From the NCBI RefSeq assembly GCF_025060755.1, contig NZ_JANYUY010000001.1, positions 496,001 through 560,000 on the forward strand: a stretch of 64,000 nucleotides of DNA, read 5' to 3'. How positions within the stretch are numbered: position 1 is the first letter of the stretch; each line of letters opens with the position of its first letter. Of this stretch, positions 8,961 to 18,230 are shown piece after piece. A program made the position numbers and the translations under genes. Source of the stretch: Paenibacillus doosanensis. Lineage in GTDB: Bacteria > Bacillota > Bacilli > Paenibacillales > NBRC-103111. The notes under the pieces are model-generated. The model was not told the DNA's origin. It saw only the letters and a list, made by a program, of their open reading frames with translations, and did no database searches.

Positions 8961-8964
8961 TTCG

Positions 8965-9525
8965 TCATTCGTCGATCGGCGTTCCCCGCTCTCTCAGACG
9001 CCCTTCCTTGGCGTCTTGAGCCAGCCGCTCCAAACTGCGCAGCTGCGTCAAACCGTGCTCGTAGGCGCTCATCATCAGATGCAGCACCCCCCGCGGCACT
9101 TTGGGGATATGCTCCTCGTAGATGTCCCGCATTTGCTGTACTTTCGTTTGTTGCTCCTCGACCTTTTTGGCCAAAATCGCATAAATCTCATCCTGATCCC
9201 CGTACTGCGCAAACACGAGGGCGGTCGCCATCGGATCGTAAATTTGCTTGCGCTCTTCAAGCTGGCACAGAAGCAGCTCCTGAAAGAGTTCCTTCCCTTT
9301 GCCGGTAATTCGATATATCGTTTTATCCGGACGATTACTGTCCTTAACGACTTCGACCGCTTCGATGCATTCATCCTTGCGCAGCTGATCGATCGCGTAA
9401 TACAACGAGCCGTCCTGTATTTTAATATAATGATGCAGTTCCCGCACCTTCATCATTTGCCGGATTTCATACGGATGGGAATCTCCCTCCATCAGCAATC
9501 CGAGAATAACCAATTTCATCGACAT
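8965..9525 (-). CDS. PadR family transcriptional regulator
   Basis: 186 residues. The N-terminal winged helix (about 1-80) starts with LVILGLLMEGDSHPYEI, includes DGSLYYAIDQLRKDECI and ends in a wing, KTIYRITGKGKE. A C-terminal helical dimerisation region (about 95-175) follows, as in PadR subfamily 2 (Vir_act_alpha_C). PadR proteins often repress a neighbouring exporter or detoxification gene. Here it lies downstream of an EmrB/QacA-type exporter on the same strand, with repeat copy 1 between them, and may be cotranscribed. GAGGGTG stands upstream of the ATG. Confidence 0.88.
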   Translation of the reverse strand: MSMKLVILGLLMEGDSHPYEIRQMMKVRELHHYIKIQDGSLYYAIDQLRKDECIEAVEVVKDSNRPDKTIYRITGKGKELFQELLLCQLEERKQIYDPMATALVFAQYGDQDEIYAILAKKVEEQQTKVQQMRDIYEEHIPKVPRGVLHLMMSAYEHGLTQLRSLERLAQDAKEGRLRERGTPIDE

Positions 9526-9602
9526 GGTCGTTCACCCTCTTGTCAAAACAATAAATGACTGCTCTATGTTGAGTTCGACAACCGTCAGGCATTAACCTGC
9601 TC

Positions 9603-9798
9603 TTTAGAAGGGCGGTGAAAAAGTCCGCTGCGGCGTCCATTTGATCCTCCAATCGCTGTCGAAAACGGATTTTTGGGATTGTTTTTTCGTTTTTCTACGG
9701 AGAGAATCCGTTTCATGGGTTAACCCTTCAAGAAATCCGGGGACAAGAGCGATCGGAAGATGCTTTCGCACGCGAAGTCCGCGTTTTTCACCGCCCTT

Positions 9799-9801
<3 letters not shown>
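9603..9801. repeat. Modular intergenic repeat, copy 1 (complete)
   Basis: About 199 bases bounded by inverted ends: AGAAGGGCGGTGAAAAA on the left, TTTTTCACCGCCCTTTT on the right. The left half (about 9606-9712) is nearly identical to the left half of copy 2 at 18 kb. The right half (about 9712-9800) matches copy 3 at 20.4 kb. An inner inverted repeat, AAACGGATT/AATCCGTTT, lies in the left half. It has no ORF. Its right end overlaps the stop codon of the exporter gene. It resembles a MITE or mobile non-coding cassette. Confidence 0.75.
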
Positions 9802-11346
<1,545 letters not shown>

Positions 11347-11376
11347 TCATTCCCTCAAGTTTGATTACACTAAATT

Positions 11377-11404
11377 ATTATATTCAAATTTGAGTATTAA
11401 TCAA
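11377..11404 (-). promoter_or_regulatory. Promoter of the exporter gene with an internal palindrome
   Basis: The minus strand has TTGATT (11399-11404), a 16-base spacer and TATAAT (11377-11382). The spacer contains the palindrome CTCAAATTTGAA, a plausible operator that a repressor such as the nearby PadR could occupy. Confidence 0.7.
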
Positions 11405-11456
11405 GTAACTTATTTATTTACACAATAAACTATTTTAGTGCCAAACTACTTTTCGT

Positions 11457-11485
11457 TTGATCCCCGGCATCAAGTGTCATATAAT
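11457..11485 (+). promoter_or_regulatory. Promoter of the LysR/histidinol phosphatase operon
   Basis: TTGATC at 11457-11462, a 17-base spacer and TATAAT at 11480-11485. A leader of about 110 bases precedes the TTG start. Confidence 0.7.
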
Positions 11486-11603
11486 GAAAATATATTTCAA
11501 GAAAAGGAATTTATATTTTTTGTAAAGCTGATAAATTAAATCTATTTTGATGATGCTAATCTCGCAGTAGTTTAGCCCCTTTTTGGAGAGGAGGATCCGG
11601 TCA

Positions 11604-12506
11604 TTGAATTTAAACCAACTGGAGACGCTGCTCACAATTTCCAAAACGATGAGCTTCCGCAAAGCCGGTGAAGTCCTCAACCTGACGCAGCCAGCCGTAT
11701 CCGCCCAGATTAAAAGCTTGGAGGATGAATTTAAAACCGTACTGATCGACCGTAATCAGCCGGTGACGCTGACCGACAGCGGACGGGTATTCCTCGAGCA
11801 TGCGGAGCTGATTTTACAAACGGTGGAAGACTTAAAGCAGCGTTTGGCTGATTTGAATCAAACCCCGCAGGGACATATTCATCTTGGAACGACGACTTCG
11901 ATTGCGATTCAAATTTTGCCGCGGGTGTTGTCCTACTTCCAAAACCAGTTCCCTTTGATTAAGACGACCATTCATTCGATGACTTCGTCGCAAATTATGC
12001 AGAGCGTCGAGAACGGAACGATCGATATCGGCATTACATACTTGTTTGAGAAGCATCCGGCGCTGGAGAGCTCGGTTCTTTATTACGACACCTTCGAGCT
12101 TGTCGTTTCCCCGCAGCACCCGCTGAGCCGCTTTCAGCATATTCCGATCGAGAAGCTTCAAGATATTCCGCTCATTATGCTTTCGCCGGAGACGGCCGGC
12201 CGCCGGTTCGTGGATCAAATTTTCAAACAGCTGAATCTTGCTCCGCAAATTGTCATGGAGCTGTCAAGCAGCGAGGAAGTAAAGCGGATGGTCGAATTGA
12301 ATCTCGGCGCGGCCATTATTTCCAAGATGTCGATCGCGACGGAGCTCAGGCTCGGAACGCTCAAAATGATCAAAGTCAACGAGCTGGAAATCAGCCATCC
12401 CGTCGGCGTCGTTTATAAGTCGGGGCGGTATTTGAGCTCGGCGCTGCATCAATTTTTGCTCGATTTGAAAGGCATGCAGGAAATCCAATTTATAGGATCG
12501 GAGTGA
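11604..12506 (+). CDS. LysR family transcriptional regulator
   Basis: 300 residues from a TTG codon at 11604, chosen because GGAGAGGAGG ends nine bases upstream; the other TTG at 11583 lies in front of that ribosome binding site. The N-terminal winged HTH reads LNQLETLLTISKTMSFRKAG and LTQPAVSAQIKSLEDEF, and the start fits the usual LysR N-terminus. The effector domain (about 90-295) has two alpha/beta lobes, with GHIHLGTTTSIAIQILPRVL and DIGITYLFEKHPAL. The ligand is unknown. The PHP phosphatase gene begins six bases after the stop, so the two are cotranscribed. Confidence 0.9.
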   Translation: MNLNQLETLLTISKTMSFRKAGEVLNLTQPAVSAQIKSLEDEFKTVLIDRNQPVTLTDSGRVFLEHAELILQTVEDLKQRLADLNQTPQGHIHLGTTTSIAIQILPRVLSYFQNQFPLIKTTIHSMTSSQIMQSVENGTIDIGITYLFEKHPALESSVLYYDTFELVVSPQHPLSRFQHIPIEKLQDIPLIMLSPETAGRRFVDQIFKQLNLAPQIVMELSSSEEVKRMVELNLGAAIISKMSIATELRLGTLKMIKVNELEISHPVGVVYKSGRYLSSALHQFLLDLKGMQEIQFIGSE

Positions 12507-12512
12507 CGTGAA

Positions 12513-13319
12513 ATGAAATTCGATTTGCATACTCATCATGAACGCTGCGGACATGCGCTGGGCACGATCCGCGACTATATCGAGGCGGGGATCAGCAGCG
12601 GCTTGTCCGTGATCGGCATCTCGGACCATTCGCCGTATTTTGCCAGCGACGCGGACCACGAGCAGCCCGGCATCGCAATGGCCAAGAGCGAATTCGCCCG
12701 CTATGTGGAGGAAGTGCTGAAGCTGAAGCAGGAGTACGCCGGTAAAATTGACGTGCTGCTGGGCTGCGAATCCGATTTTTTCCCGGAGCATGTCGACGTC
12801 TACCGCAGCGTTTACGAACAATACCCTTTTGATTATCTTATCGGCTCCGTTCATCTATCAGGCGGTGTCAGTATTTTTAACAGGAAGCGCTGGGATGGTC
12901 TGACCGACCGGCAACAAATCGAGCAAAAAGAGATTTATTACGATCTGATCGCGCAGTCGGCCCGCAGCGGCCTGTTCCAAATTCTCGGGCATATCGATGC
13001 GATGCGCGGCTTCTATCCGGCCTTCTCGGACATCCCTACCGATGCCGTGGATAAAACGCTGCAAATCATCGCCGAGCAAGATGTCGCTATAGAGATTAAC
13101 ACTTCCGGCAAAACCAAAGATTGCGGCGGCTGGTATCCGATCGACGCGGTGCTCGAACGCGCCAACCATTACGGCGTTCGCGTCACCTTCGGCTCCGACG
13201 CCCATAAGCCGGAACGTGTCGGGGACGACTGGGAGCTGGTGAGCCGGCGGCTGAAGGAAATCGGCTTCAAAGAGTGGGTTTATTTCAAGCAAAAACAGCG
13301 GCAGATCGTGCCGTTGTAA
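12513..13319 (+). CDS. hisJ: Histidinol-phosphatase, PHP family (HisJ/HisK-like)
   Basis: 268 residues. PHP metal-binding motifs are complete: DLHTHHERCGHA at the N-terminus, ISDHSP, a glutamate in LLGCESDF, IGSVHLS, LGHID and FGSDAH. The order and length match the PHP-type histidinol phosphatase, which removes phosphate from L-histidinol phosphate in histidine synthesis. Other PHP phosphoesterases share these motifs, so the substrate is inferred. It is translated six bases after the LysR gene and ends at a strong terminator. No other his gene is adjacent except the unusual HisG-like gene 11 kb away. Confidence 0.8.
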   Translation: MKFDLHTHHERCGHALGTIRDYIEAGISSGLSVIGISDHSPYFASDADHEQPGIAMAKSEFARYVEEVLKLKQEYAGKIDVLLGCESDFFPEHVDVYRSVYEQYPFDYLIGSVHLSGGVSIFNRKRWDGLTDRQQIEQKEIYYDLIAQSARSGLFQILGHIDAMRGFYPAFSDIPTDAVDKTLQIIAEQDVAIEINTSGKTKDCGGWYPIDAVLERANHYGVRVTFGSDAHKPERVGDDWELVSRRLKEIGFKEWVYFKQKQRQIVPL

Positions 13320-13337
13320 TTCATAAAGCAGATTCGG

Positions 13338-13367
13338 GGCCGATTCCTTGCGGGGAATCGGCCTTTT
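13338..13367 (+). terminator. Terminator of the lysR-hisJ operon
   Basis: GGCCGATTCC and GGAATCGGCC arms with a TTGCGG-like loop, followed by TTTTT. Confidence 0.9.
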
Positions 13368-13471
13368 TGCGTGCGGACGGATAGGCAGCTGACCCTCCCC
13401 CTTCCGCCGTATGCATTGAGACAAACGCTGCATTTTGAGTTCGACATTGCCGGATGAGGAGCGATTTCACT

Positions 13472-13521
13472 AAAAAAGCCCGGCTCTGCCGCTCTTCACA
13501 GAGCTGGGAGAATCGGGCTTT
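13472..13521 (-). terminator. Terminator of the glpK-VOC operon
   Basis: Outer arms AAAGCCC/GGGCTTT and an inner GGCTCTG/CAGAGCT stem, followed by TTTTTTA on the minus strand. Confidence 0.8.
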
Positions 13522-13552
13522 CCTTAGTTTTCGGCTTTTTGGCTAACGCCGC

Positions 13553-13942
13553 CTACGCTTCGTACAGCTCCAGCGGCAAGTCGTCCGGGTCTTTGAAGAA
13601 CGTATATTTCTTCCCGGTCACCGGATCGACGCGGACCGGTTCGACGTCTACGCCCTGCTCGCGCAAGTATGCAGCGGACGCTTCCACATCGATTACTTCA
13701 AAGGCGAGATGCCGCAGCCCTCTCGCTTCCGGGTACTGCAGCCGGGGCGGACAATCCGGGAAGGAGAACAATTCGATCTGCGTATGCTCCGCAATTTGCA
13801 GATCGAGCTTATAGGACTGCCGCTCGGCGCGGTACGTCTCTTCAATGATCCGAAATCCGAGCAGCTCGGTATAAAACCGTTTGGACACCGTATAATCCGA
13901 ACAAATGATAGCTACATGATGAACTTTACGTATAGATAACAT
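13553..13942 (-). CDS. Glyoxalase/VOC family protein (GloA2-like)
   Basis: 129 residues, a single vicinal-oxygen-chelate module of two beta-alpha-beta-beta-beta repeats. Seen are KVHHVAIICSDYTVSKRFY at the start, RGLRHLAFEVIDVEAS in the middle and DPDDLPLELYEA at the end. The histidines of VHHVAI and LRHLAF and the last glutamate fit a VOC metal site. The close relative type is the SMU1112c/YwkD group, which is lactoylglutathione-lyase-like but of unproven function. Only 12 bases separate it from the glpK stop and it has no good ribosome binding site of its own, so it is probably translationally coupled to glpK. Glycerol use can lead to methylglyoxal, which suggests detoxification; that is inference. 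Confidence 0.8.
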   Translation of the reverse strand: MLSIRKVHHVAIICSDYTVSKRFYTELLGFRIIEETYRAERQSYKLDLQIAEHTQIELFSFPDCPPRLQYPEARGLRHLAFEVIDVEASAAYLREQGVDVEPVRVDPVTGKKYTFFKDPDDLPLELYEA

Positions 13943-13954
13943 ATAAGGTAAAAA

Positions 13955-15439
13955 TCAACTCCCGATTTGATACGAAACGGCCCGCTTCCAGCCCGCCATC
14001 CTCCGCTCTCTGAACTCCTCGCCCTGCTGCGGAACGAACGTGCGGTCAAATCCTTTCAACGTCTCCAGCTCCGCCACGTCCTTCCAGAAGCCAACGGCAA
14101 GGCCGGCCAGCATGGCGGCTCCCAAAGCCGTAGTCTCAATCGTCTTCGGCCGCGCGACGGGCACTCCGAGCAGATCGGCCTGGAACTGCATCAAGAAGTC
14201 GTTCTTGGCCGCACCTCCGTCTACCCTCAGCTCCTTGAGCCGGATACCGGATTCCTCCTCCATTACCTGCAGCACCTCGCCGCTCTGATAGGCGATCGAT
14301 TCCAGCGCCGCGCGCACCAGATGCGCCTTGGAGGCGCCGCGAGTCAGTCCGGTAATCATCCCTCTTGCCTCCGGCTCCCAATAAGGGGTGCCGAGACCGG
14401 TGAAGGCGGGTACGAAGAAGACGCCCTCCGTATGCTCGACGGAAGAAGCGAGCGCATCGGTTTCCGACGCGTCGGCGATCAGTCCCAGACCGTCGCGCAG
14501 CCACTGAATGACCGTTCCGGCGTTAAACACGCTTCCTTCCAAAGCATAGCATACTTGGCCGCCGATTTTCCACGCGATCGTCGTAATGAGCCCTTTTTGC
14601 GATAAAATCGGCTTCTCGCCCGTTTGCTTCAAGACGAAGCAGCCGGTTCCGTACGTATTTTTGGCCATCCCTTCCTTGAAGCAGCCTTGACCGAACAGCG
14701 CCGCCTGCTGGTCGCCCGCCGCTCCGGCGATCGGTATGCCGGCAGCTCCCCCGAGCAGCGTCGTATGTCCGTACACTTCGCTGGAGGAGCATACTTCCGG
14801 CAGCATTGCGGCCGGTATGGACAGCTCCTGCAAAATGTCGCGATCCCACTCCACGGTGTGAATGTTGAGCAGCATCGTTCGGGAAGCGTTGGATACATCC
14901 GTCACATGGCGCCGGCCCTCGGTCAGCTTCCAGATCAGCCACGTATCGATCGTGCCGAACAGCGCTTCCCCGCGCTCCGCCTTCTCCCGAATATCCGGAT
15001 TCGCGTCGAGAATCCATTTCAGCTTCGTGCCTGAGAAATAAGCGTCCAGCACGAGCCCGGTCTTGCCCTGAATCGCCGCGGCCGCGCCCCTCTCCCTGAG
15101 CTCGTCGCAAATGGCGCTTGTGCGGCGGCACTGCCAGACGATGGCGGGATGCAGCGGCTTGCCGGTCCGTTTATCCCATACGACCGTCGTTTCCCTCTGG
15201 TTGGTGATGCCGATAGCCGCGATATCCTCCACCGCGATCGTCTCCACCGCCTGCTTCAGCACTTCGAGCTGGGTTTGCCAAATCTCTTCGGCGTCATGCT
15301 CGACCCAGCCGGATTGCGGAAAAAACTGCGTAAATTCCTTTTGCGCCGTTCGAACAATCGCTCCCTGACGGTCGAAGACGATCGCCCGGCAGCTCGTCGT
15401 TCCTTGATCTATTGCAACGACATAACGGGATGTGCTCAT
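13955..15439 (-). CDS. glpK: Glycerol kinase
   Basis: 494 residues, full family length. It phosphorylates glycerol to glycerol 3-phosphate with ATP in the cytoplasm. FGGY-kinase signatures are clear: [19 protein letters not shown] at the N-terminus, [19 protein letters not shown], the adenosine and phosphate motifs [13 protein letters not shown] and [23 protein letters not shown] phosphorylation of Firmicute GlpK uses a histidine in a loop near residue 230; I did not identify it here. AAGGAGGAGAAAGG precedes the ATG. It diverges from glpD from overlapping promoters and is followed by the VOC gene. Confidence 0.97.
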   Translation of the reverse strand: MSTSRYVVAIDQGTTSCRAIVFDRQGAIVRTAQKEFTQFFPQSGWVEHDAEEIWQTQLEVLKQAVETIAVEDIAAIGITNQRETTVVWDKRTGKPLHPAIVWQCRRTSAICDELRERGAAAAIQGKTGLVLDAYFSGTKLKWILDANPDIREKAERGEALFGTIDTWLIWKLTEGRRHVTDVSNASRTMLLNIHTVEWDRDILQELSIPAAMLPEVCSSSEVYGHTTLLGGAAGIPIAGAAGDQQAALFGQGCFKEGMAKNTYGTGCFVLKQTGEKPILSQKGLITTIAWKIGGQVCYALEGSVFNAGTVIQWLRDGLGLIADASETDALASSVEHTEGVFFVPAFTGLGTPYWEPEARGMITGLTRGASKAHLVRAALESIAYQSGEVLQVMEEESGIRLKELRVDGGAAKNDFLMQFQADLLGVPVARPKTIETTALGAAMLAGLAVGFWKDVAELETLKGFDRTFVPQQGEEFRERRMAGWKRAVSYQIGS

Positions 15440-15492
15440 CCTTTCTCCTCCTTGCCGCTTCGCCTGACGGATTAAACCGTTTTCAAGTTGAA

Positions 15493-15521
15493 ATCTATCA
15501 TACGAACATTTTCTCTGTCAA
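15493..15521 (-). promoter_or_regulatory. glpK promoter
   Basis: The minus strand has TTGACA at 15516-15521 and ATAGAT at 15493-15498 with a 17-base spacer. Only five bases separate this -35 box from that of glpD, so the two promoters overlap. The leader to glpK is short (about 50 bases) and shows no terminator. Confidence 0.65.
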
Positions 15522-15526
15522 CCGTA

Positions 15527-15555
15527 TTGATTCCTCTCCACTCTCGTGTTATGAT
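15527..15555 (+). promoter_or_regulatory. glpD promoter
   Basis: TTGATT at 15527-15532, a 17-base spacer and TATGAT at 15550-15555. A leader of about 180 bases that contains a terminator follows. Confidence 0.75.
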
Positions 15556-15616
15556 ACGAATAATCAAGTACATGCAAGACCTATGACAAGTTAATATTTG
15601 GTCAGAGAATAAGAGT

Positions 15617-15686
15617 AGACCGTAACATACCTTGCTGCAAGCCGTTTTTCGGACTTGGGGCCAGGCCGTGTTATCGGTCTTTTTTT
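15617..15686 (+). promoter_or_regulatory. glpD leader terminator, probable GlpP antitermination target
   Basis: Outer arms AGACCGTAACA (15617-15627) and TGTTATCGGTCT (15669-15680) are followed by seven T-rich bases. An inner hairpin, CAAGCC/GGACTTG, lies in the loop. In Bacillus subtilis GlpP with glycerol 3-phosphate binds the glpD leader and prevents termination. The arrangement here, with glpP just downstream of glpD, fits that model; GlpP binding itself is inferred. Confidence 0.7.
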
Positions 15687-15744
15687 GTTGCGGCCCGGTC
15701 ATCCGGACAGAAGGCATACTAACGAAGAAGAGGGTTGATTTCAG

Positions 15745-17406
15745 ATGAGTACAAGTTTTTCAGGAGTGCATCGCGCGGAGCATAAACAAAGCCTAAGCAG
15801 TCAGCAGTTGGACTTGCTGGTCATCGGCGGAGGGATCACGGGAGCCGGCATCGCCCTGGATGCTCAGACGCGCGGCATGTCGACCGGCCTGATCGAAATG
15901 CAGGACTTCGGGGCTGGCACGTCCAGCCGTTCGACCAAGCTGATTCACGGCGGACTGCGTTACTTGAAGCAGCTGGAATTCAAGCTGGTCGCCGAGGTCG
16001 GCAAGGAGCGCGCGATCGTATACGAAAACGCCCCTCATGTAACGACTCCCGAATGGATGCTGCTGCCGATCATCGAGGGCGGTACGTACGGGAAGCTGGC
16101 GACGTCGGTCGGCTTGCTCGTATACGATTATTTGGCCGGCGTCCGCAAAAAAGAGCGCCGGATTATGTTCTCGAAAGAAAAAACCTTGAATAAGGAACCG
16201 CTGCTGCGCACGGATAAATTAAAGGGCGGAGGCTATTACGTCGAGTACCGGACGGACGACGCGAGGCTGACGATCGAGACGATGAAGGAAGCGGTGCGCC
16301 GAGGCGTGAAGGCGATGAACTATGCCAAAGCCGAGGAGCTGCTTTACGACAAGGGGAAAATCGTCGGGGTCCGCGCGGTGGACCGGATGAGCGGAGAACG
16401 CTTCGAAATCCGCGCCAACAAGATCGTCAACGCAGCCGGCCCTTGGGTCGACACGATCCGCGAAATCGACGGCTCTAAGCAGGGCAAACGGCTCCATTTG
16501 ACAAAAGGGGTCCATCTGGTCATTGACGGCAGCCGCTTTCCGCTCAAGCAGGCGATTTACTTCGATACGCCGGACGGACGGATGGTGTTCGCGATCCCGC
16601 GGGACGGCAAAACGTACGTCGGAACGACAGACACGAACTACCAGGGCGATATCGCCCATCCCCGGATGACGGTGGAAGACCGCGACTATATCGTCCGCGC
16701 CGCCAACTTCATGTTCCCATCGCTCAAGCTGGGGCCGGAAGACGTCGAATCGAGCTGGTCGGGCTTGCGGCCGCTCATCCACGAAGACGGCAAATCCCCG
16801 TCCGAGCTGTCGCGGAAGGACGAAATTTTCATCGCGCCGTCGGGGCTGATCACGATTGCCGGCGGCAAGCTGACAGGCTACCGCAAAATGGCGGAGCGCA
16901 TCGTCAACCTGGTGGCAAGCCAGCTTGAGCAGCAGGGCCATGCTTCGTATCCCGGCTGCACGACCGACCGCGTCAAACTGTCCGGCGGAGATGTCGGCGG
17001 CTCCCAAGGCTACCCCGGCTTCCTCAAGAGCAAGGTGCAGGAGGGCGTCCGCATCGGACTAAGCGAAGCCGAAGCCAAAACGCTCGTGCAGCGCTACGGC
17101 TCCAACGTCGACCGCGTCTTCGAACTGTACGGGAAACACCAGGAAGAAGCCAAGCGTTACGGCATGCCCGCCTCTTGGTTCGCTTCCCTGCTGTACGGCA
17201 TCGACGAAGAGATGGTCGTAACGCCGCTGGACTTTTTCATTCGCCGCACCGGCTCGCTGTACTTCAATATCCAAGCGGTCCATAGCTGGAAGCAGCCGGT
17301 GATCGGCTATATGGCCGAACGCTTCGGCTGGACTGAAGAGCAAGCCGAGCTGCAGGCGTCCGAGCTCGAACGCCATCTTCACGACGCGGTAGAGCCGCTC
17401 GCTTAG
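15745..17406 (+). CDS. glpD: Aerobic glycerol-3-phosphate dehydrogenase
   Basis: 553 residues, full length. An FAD flavoprotein at the membrane surface that oxidises glycerol 3-phosphate to dihydroxyacetone phosphate and passes electrons to quinone. The FAD-binding Rossmann motif is LLVIGGGITGAGIALDAQTR (about 24-43), followed by GTSSRSTKLIHGGLRYLKQL, TTDTNYQGDI and GLITIAGGKLTGYRKMAERI, with the C-terminal DAO_C domain after about 400. AGAGGG precedes the ATG. It is read from its own leader with a terminator, and converges with glpP, whose stop lies eight bases away. Confidence 0.97.
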   Translation: MSTSFSGVHRAEHKQSLSSQQLDLLVIGGGITGAGIALDAQTRGMSTGLIEMQDFGAGTSSRSTKLIHGGLRYLKQLEFKLVAEVGKERAIVYENAPHVTTPEWMLLPIIEGGTYGKLATSVGLLVYDYLAGVRKKERRIMFSKEKTLNKEPLLRTDKLKGGGYYVEYRTDDARLTIETMKEAVRRGVKAMNYAKAEELLYDKGKIVGVRAVDRMSGERFEIRANKIVNAAGPWVDTIREIDGSKQGKRLHLTKGVHLVIDGSRFPLKQAIYFDTPDGRMVFAIPRDGKTYVGTTDTNYQGDIAHPRMTVEDRDYIVRAANFMFPSLKLGPEDVESSWSGLRPLIHEDGKSPSELSRKDEIFIAPSGLITIAGGKLTGYRKMAERIVNLVASQLEQQGHASYPGCTTDRVKLSGGDVGGSQGYPGFLKSKVQEGVRIGLSEAEAKTLVQRYGSNVDRVFELYGKHQEEAKRYGMPASWFASLLYGIDEEMVVTPLDFFIRRTGSLYFNIQAVHSWKQPVIGYMAERFGWTEEQAELQASELERHLHDAVEPLA

Positions 17407-17414
17407 CAAACGCG

Positions 17415-17966
17415 TTAATAATGGCCCCATATGTCTTTCCGGGAGGTCGTCACGGCGACCGCCCCGGCCTTCAGGGCCATCTCCACATCCTCCACCGTAC
17501 GTATGAGTCCCCCTGCAAGAATCGGAATGCCGAGCTCTTCTTTCATCTCTGCAATGATATGCGGGATTACCCCCGGCAGCACTTCAATATAATCGGGCTG
17601 TACCTTCGCCGTAATTTTATAGGTCGTCTCCAACGCCGTCGTATCGAGCAGAAAATGCCGCTGAATGGCAAGCACTTTGTTTTTCTTGGCGGTCGCTATC
17701 GCCGCGCTCTTCGTCGAGATGATGCCGGCGGGCTTGACCGATTGGCATAGAAATTCGATCGCATACTCGTCGTTTTTCAACCCGTGGATCAAATCCGCGT
17801 GAATGAGCATTTTTTTCTGATGGCTTCTTGCCAGCTGAACGATGCTTAACAGCTGCGAGATATGAATATCGAGCAGCACCAGATATGTAAATTGGCTTTT
17901 GAGCAGCAGCTCCAAATCTCTCATCTTGCGCACCGCTGGGAGTACCTTTTGACCGTAAAAATTCAT
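17415..17966 (-). CDS. glpP: Glycerol-3-phosphate responsive antiterminator GlpP
   Basis: 183 residues. It matches the GlpP family across its length: LPAVRKMRDLELLL near the start, LVLLDIHISQL, KKMLIHADLIHGLKNDEYAI, GIISTKSAAIATAKK, YIEVLPGVIP and PILAGGLIRTVEDVEMALKA, a TIM-barrel-like fold. In the family, glycerol 3-phosphate binding lets the protein act on leader RNA of glp genes to prevent termination. The glpD leader here has a suitable terminator. AGGAGGCAG precedes the ATG. The intergenic space upstream is filled by repeat copy 2. Confidence 0.92.
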   Translation of the reverse strand: MNFYGQKVLPAVRKMRDLELLLKSQFTYLVLLDIHISQLLSIVQLARSHQKKMLIHADLIHGLKNDEYAIEFLCQSVKPAGIISTKSAAIATAKKNKVLAIQRHFLLDTTALETTYKITAKVQPDYIEVLPGVIPHIIAEMKEELGIPILAGGLIRTVEDVEMALKAGAVAVTTSRKDIWGHY

Positions 17967-18024
17967 TTGCCTGCCTCCTTCTCATTCCCTGCAACCTGTA
18001 ACCTGCGTCCGCCTTTTCGCCACG

Positions 18025-18204
18025 CTTCTAAAAGGGTGGTGAAAAAGTCCGCTGCGGCGTCCATTTGATCCTCCAATCGCTGTTGAAAACGGATTCTTTG
18101 GATTATTTTCTCGTTTTTTGTGGAGAGAATCCGTTTTCAAAGGCGAACGCTTACGCTTTTCCAGATTCAAATGGCCCCTCCGCTCGTTTTTCACCGGGCT
18201 TCTA
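18025..18204. repeat. Modular intergenic repeat, copy 2
   Basis: About 180 bases with inverted ends AAAAGGGTGGTGAAAAA and TTTTTCACCGGGCTTCT. The left half (to about 18137) is nearly identical to copy 1; the right part is a different sequence. An inner palindrome of 13-base arms, GAAAACGGATTCT/AGAATCCGTTTTC, is perfect here. The element is flanked by the 7-base direct repeat GCTTCTA (18024-18030 and 18198-18204), which could be a target duplication or chance. Confidence 0.75.
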
Positions 18205-18230
18205 GAAGGGCCGTGATTTCATCGCGCTTC

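Noticed and set aside
8966-9558. Continuation of the histidine phosphatase frame to 9558
   Set aside because: After the frameshift the translation loses all family similarity and runs antisense through padR.
18024-18204. GCTTCTA direct repeat as proof of transposition of repeat copy 2
   Set aside because: Copy 1 has no comparable flanking duplication, and part of the heptamer overlaps the inverted end, so chance cannot be excluded.
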